Assembly: GCF_051192575.1 (NCBI RefSeq)
Contig: NZ_JBPJSQ010000011.1
Span: forward strand, 124,001-188,000
Origin: Aestuariimicrobium soli
Lineage (GTDB): Bacteria > Actinomycetota > Actinomycetes > Propionibacteriales > Propionibacteriaceae
Direction: 5' to 3'
Length of the DNA: 64,000 bases
The stretch's first letter is position 1. Each line of letters begins with the position of its first letter. This document shows, one piece after another, positions 7,367 through 14,681 of this stretch. The notes beneath the pieces were generated by a model. It searched no databases. It worked only from the letters and a program-made list of their open reading frames with translations, and was not told the origin of the DNA. A program made the position numbers and the translations under genes.

Positions 7367-8574
7367 GCGCGAACACCCGCGTGCTGGGGCTGATGTCGGG
7401 CACCTCGGTCGACGCCATCGACGCCGCCGTCATCGACATCGGCCCGGCAGGCCTCGAGACCGGCACCCTCACCGTGGTCGATCACCGCGAGGTGCCGTGG
7501 GACGACGCCCTGCGCCGCCGCATCCTGGCCTGCCTGCCGCCCGCACGCATCGACGTGGGGGAGGTGTGCGCCCTCGAGCAGGCGATCGGGCAGGCCTTCG
7601 CCGCCGTGGCCCGCGAGGTGCAGGCCGAGGTCGACGGCATCGAGCTGGTGGCCTGCCACGGCCAGACCGTCTTCCACTGGGTGGCCGATTCCGGCCCCGA
7701 TCGCGGACGAGCCCTGGGCACCCTGCAGTGGGGGGAGCCGGCCTGGATCGCCGAGGCCACCGGGCTGCCGGTCGTCTCGAACCTGCGGGCCGCCGACATC
7801 GCCGCCGGTGGGCAGGGCGCCCCGCTGGTGCCGGTGCTCGACGTGATGCTGTGCGGCGATCGTCCGACCGCGGTGATCAACCTCGGCGGCATCGCCAACG
7901 TCACCGTCGTCCGCGACGGCCGCGCCGTGGTGGCCGGGGACACCGGGCCGGCGAACTGCCTGATCGACGCGCTCGTGCAGCGGGCCACCGGGCAGCCCTT
8001 CGACGCCGACGGTGCGCTGGCGGCGGCCGGTCGTGTCGACGAGGCCCTGCTCGCCCGCCTGCTCGACCACCCCTATCTGGGGCTCCCGATGCCCAAATCG
8101 ACCGGACGAGAGGTGTTCTCGCTGGCCTGGTTCGATCAGGTGGTCGCCGAGGTGCACCCCGACGAGCGCACCCGACCCGGCCTGCCGGATCTCTTGGCGA
8201 CGGGGGTGGCGTTCACCTGTCGCACCCTGCTCGACCAGCTTCCCGACGACCTCGAACGGCTGGTCGTCTCGGGTGGTGGGGCGCACCACCCGGGCATCAT
8301 GGCCCGGCTGCGCGACCACGCCGACTGGCAGGTGGTCAGCCCCGACGAACGAGGCGTGCCCGCCGACGCCAAGGAGGCCGTGCTGATCGCCCTGCTGGGC
8401 TGGCTGTCGGTGACGGGCCGCCCGGGCGTCGCCACGGACGCGACGGGCCGTCCGCTCACGGGGGCCCGGGAGGCGCGGGTGCTCGGAACCGTGACCCTCA
8501 GTGCCCGCCGTGGTGGGGGGCCGAGTTCTCCTGACGGGTCATCAGGGAGGCGAGGGCCAGCACTCCCAGGGTGA
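7363..8574 (+). CDS. anmK: Anhydro-N-acetylmuramic acid kinase
   Basis: Opens the 1,6-anhydro ring of anhydro-MurNAc and phosphorylates it with ATP to MurNAc-6-phosphate, the substrate of MurQ. The ASKHA-type loop GLMSGTSVDAID is at residues 9-20, and INLGGIANVT and GDTGPANCLID lie in the middle, all family hallmarks. The GTG at 7363 overlaps the nagZ stop and has AGGAGG upstream. At 403 residues it is about 30 longer than usual. The extra tail (residues ~375-403) is low-complexity Ser/Gly/Arg and runs 77 bases over the end of the convergent MFS gene, so it is probably a read-through extension. Having AnmK implies that anhydro-sugars from lytic transglycosylases are recycled. Confidence 0.93.
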   Translation: MSANTRVLGLMSGTSVDAIDAAVIDIGPAGLETGTLTVVDHREVPWDDALRRRILACLPPARIDVGEVCALEQAIGQAFAAVAREVQAEVDGIELVACHGQTVFHWVADSGPDRGRALGTLQWGEPAWIAEATGLPVVSNLRAADIAAGGQGAPLVPVLDVMLCGDRPTAVINLGGIANVTVVRDGRAVVAGDTGPANCLIDALVQRATGQPFDADGALAAAGRVDEALLARLLDHPYLGLPMPKSTGREVFSLAWFDQVVAEVHPDERTRPGLPDLLATGVAFTCRTLLDQLPDDLERLVVSGGGAHHPGIMARLRDHADWQVVSPDERGVPADAKEAVLIALLGWLSVTGRPGVATDATGRPLTGAREARVLGTVTLSARRGGGPSSPDGSSGRRGPALPG

Positions 8575-9970
8575 GCGCGGCTGCCACCGTGAAGGCCAGG
8601 CGGAGTCCGTCGAGTTGGGCGGGCACCTCGGCCACGCCCGCGGCCATCCGCCGATTGGCGGTGGCCTCGAACAGGGTGACCAGCAGCGCGGCGCCGGCGG
8701 CGCCGGCCACCTGCTGCAGCGTGCCCAGACCGGCCGACCCGTGGGAGTACAGGCGGGGCGGAAGCGCATTCAGCGCAGTGGTGAAGCTGGGCGTGAACAT
8801 GAACGACAGTGCGAGGCTCATCACCGCGTGCAGGGTGATCAGCAGCCACAGCGGGGTGCTCGGCGTCACCCGGCTCATCATCAGCACGGTCGCGCCCAGC
8901 ACGACGGCCGCCGGCAGCACCAGCGGACGAGGCCCGTACCGGTCGAACAGGCGACCGACGACGGGGCCGAGCAGACCCATCGCCAGGCCACCGGGAAGCA
9001 TGGCCATGCCGGTGACGGAGGGCGACAACAGCCGCACGTCCTGCAGGTAGATCGGCCAGATCAGCGCCACGCCCATCAGCGCGAGGAAGGCCAGCATCAT
9101 CACGCCGAGAGCAGCCGAGAAGTTGCGGTGGGTGAAGGTGCGCAGGTCGAGCAGCGCGGCGTCGCTCTTCTGCAGAGACAACTGGCGCCACACGAAGACC
9201 AGCAGGGCGGCGACGGCCACGCCACCGGCGACCAGCAGATTGGTCTGCTTGCCGGTGGCGCCCACCAGTGACAGCGTGTAGACGAGGCCACCGAAGCCGA
9301 GCGCTGACAGCACCACCGAGAGCGCGTCGAGCGGGGTCTTGCGCAGTTCCGAGACGTTGCGCAGGCGCAGGGCGCCGTAGGTGGTGGCGGCCACGGCGAT
9401 CGGCAGCACCAGCCAGAACAGCCACCGCCAGCTGGCGAACTGCAGCACGAAGCCCGAGATGGTGGGCCCCATGGCCGGAGCCATCGACATCACGATCGAG
9501 ACCAGCCCCATGGTCTGGCCGCGGCGGTGCACCGGCACCAGGTTGAGGATGGTGGTCATCAACAGCGGCATCATCACCGCGGTGCCGCTCGCCTGGATCA
9601 CGCGGGCACCCAGCAGCACCGCGAACGAGGGGGCGAGGGCGGCCAGCAGGGTGCCGGCCATGAACAGCCCCATCGCGGTCAGGAAGACCTGCCGCGTGGT
9701 GAGCCGGTCCATCAGGAAGCCCGTGACGGGGATCACCACGGCCAGCGTCAGCATGAATCCGGTGGTCAACCACTGGGCGGTGCGGGCGTCGATGGAGAAG
9801 TCGGTCATCAGGTGCGCGATCGCGACACCGAGCACGGTCTCGTTGAGGATCACCACGAACGCGGCGATCAGCAGCACCCAGATGACGCCCCAGTTGATGG
9901 GGGTGTCCACCGGATCGGCGTGGTCGGCGGCGGAGGGAGTGGAATCGGGGGCGATCAGGTCGGCGGCCAT
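8498..9970 (-). CDS. MFS transporter, DHA2/EmrB-like drug:H+ antiporter family
   Basis: A 490-residue major-facilitator protein with about 12-14 membrane helices. Features of the DHA2 branch include FVVILNETVLGVAI in helix 1, the WLTTGFMLTLAVVIP segment and motif C-like GPTISGFVLQ near helix 5. A cytoplasmic N-terminal stretch of about 30 residues precedes helix 1. The ATG at 9970 is preferred over the one at 9994 because AGGGAAA precedes it. The gene lies between anmK and murQ on the opposite strand, and its end overlaps anmK by 77 bases. A role in exporting toxic compounds or recycling intermediates cannot be told apart. Four CCAGAC-type repeats lie upstream of the start (about 9980-10023 on the minus strand). 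Confidence 0.87.
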   Translation of the reverse strand: MAADLIAPDSTPSAADHADPVDTPINWGVIWVLLIAAFVVILNETVLGVAIAHLMTDFSIDARTAQWLTTGFMLTLAVVIPVTGFLMDRLTTRQVFLTAMGLFMAGTLLAALAPSFAVLLGARVIQASGTAVMMPLLMTTILNLVPVHRRGQTMGLVSIVMSMAPAMGPTISGFVLQFASWRWLFWLVLPIAVAATTYGALRLRNVSELRKTPLDALSVVLSALGFGGLVYTLSLVGATGKQTNLLVAGGVAVAALLVFVWRQLSLQKSDAALLDLRTFTHRNFSAALGVMMLAFLALMGVALIWPIYLQDVRLLSPSVTGMAMLPGGLAMGLLGPVVGRLFDRYGPRPLVLPAAVVLGATVLMMSRVTPSTPLWLLITLHAVMSLALSFMFTPSFTTALNALPPRLYSHGSAGLGTLQQVAGAAGAALLVTLFEATANRRMAAGVAEVPAQLDGLRLAFTVAAALTLGVLALASLMTRQENSAPHHGGH

Positions 9971-10185
9971 GAGGGTTTCCCTGTCTGGGTGCATGCGTCT
10001 GGGTTCGTGCGTCTGGCGTCTGGGGCCCGTGTGGGCGGGTCGTGCGGTCGGGTCGCTGGTGACAGCTGTGGGCGGGGATCGCGGCGCCGTTGCCGAGGGC
10101 CAACTCTACGGGACGCACCCCGTTCGCTCGCACGTGCTTTTCGCCGAGGGCCGAGCAGGGGGCACTCGTGCTTGGATGAACTTCC

Positions 10186-11115
10186 ATGAGCGACATCGCC
10201 CTCACCTGGTCGACCGAACAGCGCAACCCCGACACCGTCGACCTCGACACGCTGCCCACCGTCGACCTGGTTGCGAGCATCGTCGGCGCCGACCGGGTGG
10301 TGGTGCCCGCCGTCGAGGCCGTGGCCGGTCAGATCGCGGCCGCCGTCGAGCTGGCCGTCGCGGCGATCGCCCAGGGCGGACGAGTGCACTACGTGGGCGC
10401 CGGCACCTCCGGACGACTGGGCGTGCTCGACGCCGTCGAACTCTTCCCCACCTACCACGTGGGCTCCGACGTGGTCACCGCCCACCTGGCGGGCGGTGAG
10501 GCCGCGATGATGCGCGCCGTCGAGGGCGCCGAGGACGATCCGCAGGCGGGCGCCGCGGCGGTGGCCGACGCGGGCCCCCATGATCTGGTGGTCGGCATCG
10601 CCGCCTCGGGCCGCACCCCCTACGTGCGCGGTGCCCTGGCCGCCGCCCGCGAGCGTGGCCTGCCGACAGTGCTGGTCTCGTCCAATGTGCAGGCACCACT
10701 GGCCGAGCTGGCCGACGTCGCGATCCTGCCCGACACCGGCCCCGAGGTGGTCACCGGGTCGACGCGCATGAAGGCCGCGACCGCCCAGAAGCTGGTGCTG
10801 AACACGTTCTCGACGGCTACCATGGTGCGGCTGGGCAAGACCTGGTCGAACCTGATGATCAACGTGCAGGCCACCAACCTCAAGCTCGAGCGCCGGCTCG
10901 TCCGCATCGTCGAGCAGGCCACGGGGTTCGACCCCGACGCGGCCGCCGCGCTGCTGGCCGACGCGGGCGGTGACCTGCGGGTGGCGCTGGTCGCCGGACT
11001 CGCCGGGGTCGCGGCGGACGAGGCCCGGGCCGCCCTGACGGGGCTGGATCCCGATCCGAGCCGCACCGACGATCCCGCCGGCGTCCGCACCGCGGTGGCG
11101 TCACTGACCCGCTGA
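10186..11115 (+). CDS. murQ: N-acetylmuramic acid 6-phosphate etherase
   Basis: Cleaves the lactyl ether of MurNAc-6-phosphate to give GlcNAc-6-phosphate and D-lactate, the step after AnmK. The 309-residue protein shows the SIS sugar-phosphate loop YVGAGTSGRLG (69-79), the catalytic-region Glu at 85 (DAVELFP), AVEGAEDD at about 114-121 and the family signature STRMKAATAQK. The start ATG has GGATG eight bases upstream and is the only sensible one. It is transcribed apart from nagZ-anmK but belongs to the same pathway. Its end overlaps the convergent maf by 15 bases. No MurR-type regulator or MurP phosphotransferase gene is present nearby. Confidence 0.95.
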   Translation: MSDIALTWSTEQRNPDTVDLDTLPTVDLVASIVGADRVVVPAVEAVAGQIAAAVELAVAAIAQGGRVHYVGAGTSGRLGVLDAVELFPTYHVGSDVVTAHLAGGEAAMMRAVEGAEDDPQAGAAAVADAGPHDLVVGIAASGRTPYVRGALAAARERGLPTVLVSSNVQAPLAELADVAILPDTGPEVVTGSTRMKAATAQKLVLNTFSTATMVRLGKTWSNLMINVQATNLKLERRLVRIVEQATGFDPDAAAALLADAGGDLRVALVAGLAGVAADEARAALTGLDPDPSRTDDPAGVRTAVASLTR

Positions 11116-11742
11116 CGGCCCCCACAGCCGGTGCCACTCGACGCCCAGGTCGAGCAGCATCTGGCGCACCAACGACAGCGAGATGCCGACCACGTTGTAG
11201 GGGTCGCCCTCGACGCGGGTGACGAAGGCGGCGCCCAGCCCATCGAGGGTGAAGGCTCCCGCGACCCGGGCCGGCTCCCCGGTTGCGGCGTAGGCGGCGA
11301 TCTCGGCGTCGGAGAGGTCGGCGAAGGTCACGCGGGCCTGGCCCACCCGGCTCTGCGTGAGGCGTCGCGGCGCCTCGTCCGGCACCCCCGGCCTTGGCGC
11401 CCGGTTGACGACCACGTGGTGGCCGGTGAACAGCACCCCGGTGGCGCCTCGCATGCGGTACCACCGGGTGATGGCGGTGGCCTCGTCGCCGGGCTTGCCG
11501 TGGCGCTGCCCGGCGATCTCGAGCAGCGAGTCGCAGGCGATCAGCACCCAGTCCTCGTCGGCCGGCAACTGCGGCACCACCAGCGAGGCCTTCAGTTCGG
11601 CCAACCGTTGTGTGAGTCGTTCGGTGGTCGGCGCCTGCAGGGAGTCCTCGTCGGCGTGGGAGACCATCACCTCGGGGTCGAGCCCGGCCGAGCGCAGGGC
11701 GGCCAGTCGGGCGGGGGAGGCGGAGGCGAGCACGACGCGCAT
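11101..11742 (-). CDS. maf: Maf-like nucleotide pyrophosphatase
   Basis: Hydrolyses non-canonical or modified nucleoside triphosphates (dTTP/UTP or m7GTP-type housecleaning). The 213-residue protein has the family start VVLASASPARLAALRSAGL, the ACDSLLEI strand, and the late PYNVVGISLSLV segment typical of Maf. The first motif reads SPARL where many relatives have SPRR, a mild deviation. The ATG at 11742 follows the epsilon-subunit stop by one base and has AAAGG upstream, so it is the third gene of the carboxylase operon; the maf-acyl-CoA carboxylase link recurs in actinobacteria. Confidence 0.9.
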   Translation of the reverse strand: MRVVLASASPARLAALRSAGLDPEVMVSHADEDSLQAPTTERLTQRLAELKASLVVPQLPADEDWVLIACDSLLEIAGQRHGKPGDEATAITRWYRMRGATGVLFTGHHVVVNRAPRPGVPDEAPRRLTQSRVGQARVTFADLSDAEIAAYAATGEPARVAGAFTLDGLGAAFVTRVEGDPYNVVGISLSLVRQMLLDLGVEWHRLWGPSAGQ

Positions 11743-11743
11743 G

Positions 11744-11974
11744 TCAGCCCTTTCGGTCGTAGGTGCGCCAGGCGTCGGCCCCGGGCACGGGTGGTCGATG
11801 CAGCATCCGACGGTACGACCGCCAGCCGGTGGGCGGGGGAGCGTCCACCCCGACGCTGATCCGCGGGGTGGCGGACGAGCCTGCGGCCGCCAGCACCGCC
11901 AGCACCGCGGCGAGCTCGGCGTCGTCCGGGTGGCCATGGGTGATCAGCACCTCGTCGGCGGGCAGGTCGGTCAC
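11744..11974 (-). CDS. Acyl-CoA carboxylase epsilon subunit
   Basis: A small (76-residue) non-catalytic subunit that in actinobacteria stabilises or activates the acyl-CoA carboxylase beta-alpha complex. The recognisable core is DDAELAAVLAVLAA, followed by a Pro-rich stretch and a C-terminal WRTYDRKG. It was found from the overlap: its GTG at 11974 shares four bases (GTGA) with the end of the carboxyltransferase gene. That position directly behind the beta subunit and before maf is the usual one for epsilon subunits, which are too divergent to identify by sequence alone. Confidence 0.8.
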   Translation of the reverse strand: MTDLPADEVLITHGHPDDAELAAVLAVLAAAGSSATPRISVGVDAPPPTGWRSYRRMLHRPPVPGADAWRTYDRKG

Positions 11975-13239
11975 AGCGGCAGGTTCCCATGCTTCTTGGG
12001 CGGCGACGCGACCCGCTTGGTGTGCAGCAGCCGCAGCGCCATGGCGACCTCGGCTCGGGTCTCGTGCGGGGCGATCACCCGGTCGACCGGCTGCCCGTGC
12101 GAGGAACACACCGACGACGAACACGAGGCGGTCGACCAGGCCAGGGTGAGGTCGGCCCCGAGCTGCTGGGAACCCATCACCTCGCCGGCGGCGCCCGAGG
12201 CCCGCCCGGTGATCACGGTCACCAGCGGCACGGTGGCCGCGGCGTAGGCGTGCGCCAGGGCGGCGGCCCGACGCGCGAGGCCGCCGTGCTCCTGCTCGAC
12301 CCCGGGCCGGAAACCGGGGGTGTCGACCAGGGTCACGATGGGCAGGTTGAAGGCGTCGCACGTGCGGATGAACCGGGCGGCCTTCTCGCAGGCGGCGACG
12401 TCGAGGCAGCCGCCGAGCACGAGCGGCTGGTTGGCGACCACCCCGACGGGGCGTCGGTCGATGCGTGCGAACCCGCAGACGATGCTGCTCGCATGCAGGG
12501 GCTGCAGCTCGAGGAAGTCGCCGTCGTCCACCACCGCCTCGACGACCGCGCGCAGATCCTGCGGGAGGTTCGGGTTCGGGTCGAGCGAGCCGTCGACACC
12601 CTCGGTCGCCGGCCCCAGGGGTGGCTCGTCGAGGTTGTTCTGCGGCAGGTACGCAAGCAGGTCGCCGACCCATGCCAGCGCCTCCTGCGGGTCGGCGGCC
12701 AGCAGGTGGGCGGTACCCGCGATGGCGGCGTGGGTGCGCCCGCCGCCCAGAGCGTCCGGGGTGACGCGCTCGCCGGTCACGGCCGCGGTCTGATCGGGAC
12801 TGGTGAGCATCAGGTGCGAGCAGCCCTCGACCATCACGACGAGATCGGTGAGCGCCGGGGCAAGGGCGAGCGGTCCGGTGAGCGAACCGAGCACGACCGA
12901 GATCTGAGGGACGACCCCCGAGGCCAGAGTGATCCGGCGCAGGACGACGCCCCAGCGCGCGTGCTCCGCGGGCGGGCCGGGTTCGGCGCCGACGTAGACC
13001 CCGATCAGCGGGAAACCGCCCGCCAGGGCGAGATCGATCACCCGGACGACGGCGTCGGCCGCGAGCTCACCGTCGGATTCTTCCAGCGCGGAGAGGTCGA
13101 GCACGAACACGCCCACGGGTCGTCCGTCGATCGTGCCCAGCCCGACGATCTCGGCAGAGGGGCGGCCGGCCGCCAGCCGCGAGAACGAGCCCTCGTCGAG
13201 CAGGTCCGCGAGGTGCTCGAGGCAGGCGGTGGCAGGCAT
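11971..13239 (-). CDS. Acyl-CoA carboxylase carboxyltransferase (beta) subunit, unusually short
   Basis: Transfers CO2 from biotin to an acyl-CoA such as acetyl- or propionyl-CoA. The protein has 422 residues against about 510-540 for AccD/PccB. The N-terminal crotonase half is recognisable (LLDEGSF at 13-19) and the end TKRVASPPKKHGNLPL is textbook. The oxyanion region reads GRASGAAGEVMGSQQLGADL instead of the usual RKAYGGAYDVM type. After LAW about 45 residues normally present are replaced by a short Cys/Ser-rich stretch before VDRVIAPHETR. CGGTCGACC occurs on both sides of this site (12080-12088 and 12129-12137), compatible with a deletion between repeats. It could be a degenerate paralogue. 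The start ATG follows a TAGTGT -10 by six bases. Confidence 0.82.
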   Translation of the reverse strand: MPATACLEHLADLLDEGSFSRLAAGRPSAEIVGLGTIDGRPVGVFVLDLSALEESDGELAADAVVRVIDLALAGGFPLIGVYVGAEPGPPAEHARWGVVLRRITLASGVVPQISVVLGSLTGPLALAPALTDLVVMVEGCSHLMLTSPDQTAAVTGERVTPDALGGGRTHAAIAGTAHLLAADPQEALAWVGDLLAYLPQNNLDEPPLGPATEGVDGSLDPNPNLPQDLRAVVEAVVDDGDFLELQPLHASSIVCGFARIDRRPVGVVANQPLVLGGCLDVAACEKAARFIRTCDAFNLPIVTLVDTPGFRPGVEQEHGGLARRAAALAHAYAAATVPLVTVITGRASGAAGEVMGSQQLGADLTLAWSTASCSSSVCSSHGQPVDRVIAPHETRAEVAMALRLLHTKRVASPPKKHGNLPL

Positions 13240-13245
13240 GGCATG

Positions 13246-13252
13246 ACACTAT
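13246..13252. promoter_or_regulatory. Interlocked divergent -10 elements of the carboxyltransferase and birA genes
   Basis: Only 19 bases separate the two start codons. On the minus strand TAGTGT (13251-13246) lies six bases before the ATG at 13239. On the plus strand CACTAT (13247-13252) lies six bases before the GTG at 13259. The two -10 boxes overlap almost fully, so polymerase can occupy only one at a time. Confidence 0.55.
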
Positions 13253-13258
13253 CGGCGC

Positions 13259-14080
13259 GTGTCCACCTCGCTGCGCGAAACCCTGACCGCCTCCCTGCTC
13301 CCCACCCGCTGGCGGCGCGTCGAGGTGGTCGACACCACCGGCTCGACCAATGCCGACCTGGCGGCCCGCGCGGCCGCCGGTGAGCCCGACGGCACCGTGA
13401 TCGTCGCCCTGCACCAGAGCGCCGGACGAGGCCGGTTCGACCGCCGCTGGGAGGCGCCGCCGGGCGCGGCCCTGGCGACCAGTGTGCTGGTGCGCACGAA
13501 TCGTCCGATGGGCGACTGGACGTGGCTGCCGCTGCTGACGGGGGTGGCCGTGCTGCGCGGCATTCGCGCGGCCGCGACGCGGGCAGGGGTGTCGTCCGAG
13601 GTCCTGGACCGGCTGGAACTGAAGTGGCCGAACGACGTGCTGGTCAGGGGGGACGTCCAGGTCACGGGGGCGGGCAAGCTGTGCGGCATTCTCTGCGAAC
13701 GCCACGTCACCCCCGATGGAGCCGCCGCTGTCATCGGCTTCGGCATCAACACCACGCTCACCGCCGACCAGCTGCCGGTGCCCACCGCCACCTCGCTGGC
13801 GCTGGCGGGCATCGACGTCGATCCCGCAGAGCTGCTGACGGGTGTGCTCACCGAACTGGCCGACCTGCTCGCGGTCTGGGACGAACGCGGGCACCTGCGC
13901 CAGGACTATTCCGAGGTGTGCGGTTCGTTGGGCGCCGAGGTGCGGGTGATGGTGTCCGAGACCGAGCAGGTCGTCGGGGTGGGGGAGTCCATCGACCCCT
14001 CCGGGCGGTTGGTCGTGCGCACCGCCACCGGGCCGCGGGCCTTCTCGGCGGGCGACGTGGTGCACCTGCGCCGCCCCTGA
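13259..14080 (+). CDS. birA: Biotin-[acetyl-CoA carboxylase] ligase
   Basis: Activates biotin as biotinyl-AMP and attaches it to the carrier domain of acyl-CoA carboxylases. The 273-residue protein is the short type without the DNA-binding domain of E. coli BirA. Visible motifs are STNADL near 30, the biotinyl-AMP loop GRGRFDRRW (56-64) and KWPNDVLV in the middle, plus a small C-terminal SH3-like domain (from ~220). It cannot act as a classical biotin repressor. The GTG at 13259 has no ribosome-binding site but a -10-like CACTAT six bases upstream. It is divergent from, and nearly abuts, the carboxyltransferase gene whose complex it serves. Confidence 0.93.
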   Translation: MSTSLRETLTASLLPTRWRRVEVVDTTGSTNADLAARAAAGEPDGTVIVALHQSAGRGRFDRRWEAPPGAALATSVLVRTNRPMGDWTWLPLLTGVAVLRGIRAAATRAGVSSEVLDRLELKWPNDVLVRGDVQVTGAGKLCGILCERHVTPDGAAAVIGFGINTTLTADQLPVPTATSLALAGIDVDPAELLTGVLTELADLLAVWDERGHLRQDYSEVCGSLGAEVRVMVSETEQVVGVGESIDPSGRLVVRTATGPRAFSAGDVVHLRRP

Positions 14081-14110
14081 CGAGCGGGCCACGCCGTCAG
14101 CGGCTCGGGC

Positions 14111-14623
14111 TCAGTCGTCGTCGCGGTGCGCTCGGTAGATCAGATCGGCCAGCAGGCCCTCGATCTCGGTGACCTGAGGCACGTCGTGCAGCACCACGGG
14201 CCGCTCCGAGGCGGTGGAGAAGACCAGCGTGCCGCAGCCGAACATGCGGTCGACGATGCCCCGCTCCGACCCCACCGAATCGATGCGTGACAAGGGCAGC
14301 TCGTGCCCGTAGCGGTTGAGGATCCCGTGCTTGGTGATGATCCGCCGGGTGGTGATGGTGTAGCTGGTGGTGAACCAGTCGATGAAGGGCCGCACCGAGA
14401 ACCACAGCACCATCGCCACGGCGACGCCGATCACGACCCACGTGCCGATCGGCTTCCAGCCGGGCGGCAGCACCGCGATCAGCGCCGACGCCGCCGCGGC
14501 GGTCAGCAGCGCCAGCAGGATCGGCACGAAGACCGCCTTGCCGTGGGTGCGCACCTTCACCAGGGTGCGCTCGTCGGAGTCGCCGCGGCCCTTGAACAGG
14601 CGCGCCTTGGACAGATCGGGCAT
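14111..14623 (-). CDS. PH domain-containing membrane protein (bPH2/DUF304 type)
   Basis: A 170-residue protein with two membrane helices (about residues 31-52 and 58-75) followed by a bacterial PH domain beginning at FTTSYTITTRRIITKHGIL. Such proteins are frequent in actinobacteria and their role is unknown. The first ~25 residues are basic and cytoplasmic. The ATG at 14623 is preceded by CAGACT at a seven-base distance, which fits a leaderless promoter. It is convergent with birA (30 bases apart) and divergent from purK (58 bases); the purK link is common in actinobacterial genomes. Confidence 0.85.
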   Translation of the reverse strand: MPDLSKARLFKGRGDSDERTLVKVRTHGKAVFVPILLALLTAAAASALIAVLPPGWKPIGTWVVIGVAVAMVLWFSVRPFIDWFTTSYTITTRRIITKHGILNRYGHELPLSRIDSVGSERGIVDRMFGCGTLVFSTASERPVVLHDVPQVTEIEGLLADLIYRAHRDDD

Positions 14624-14667
14624 GGCGTCCAGTCTGGCAGAACGTCGGGAGCCCCCACGCCCAGCGC

Positions 14668-14673
14668 TAGGGT
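14668..14673 (+). promoter_or_regulatory. -10 element (TAGGGT) upstream of purK
   Basis: TAGGGT lies eight bases before the GTG at 14682, supporting that start over the in-frame GTG at 14676, which would lie only two bases from the box. Confidence 0.5.
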
Positions 14674-14681
14674 GAGTGTCC

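Noticed and set aside
13240..13258. Biotin operator controlled by BirA
   Set aside because: The spacer is too short for the usual long palindrome, and this BirA lacks the DNA-binding domain.
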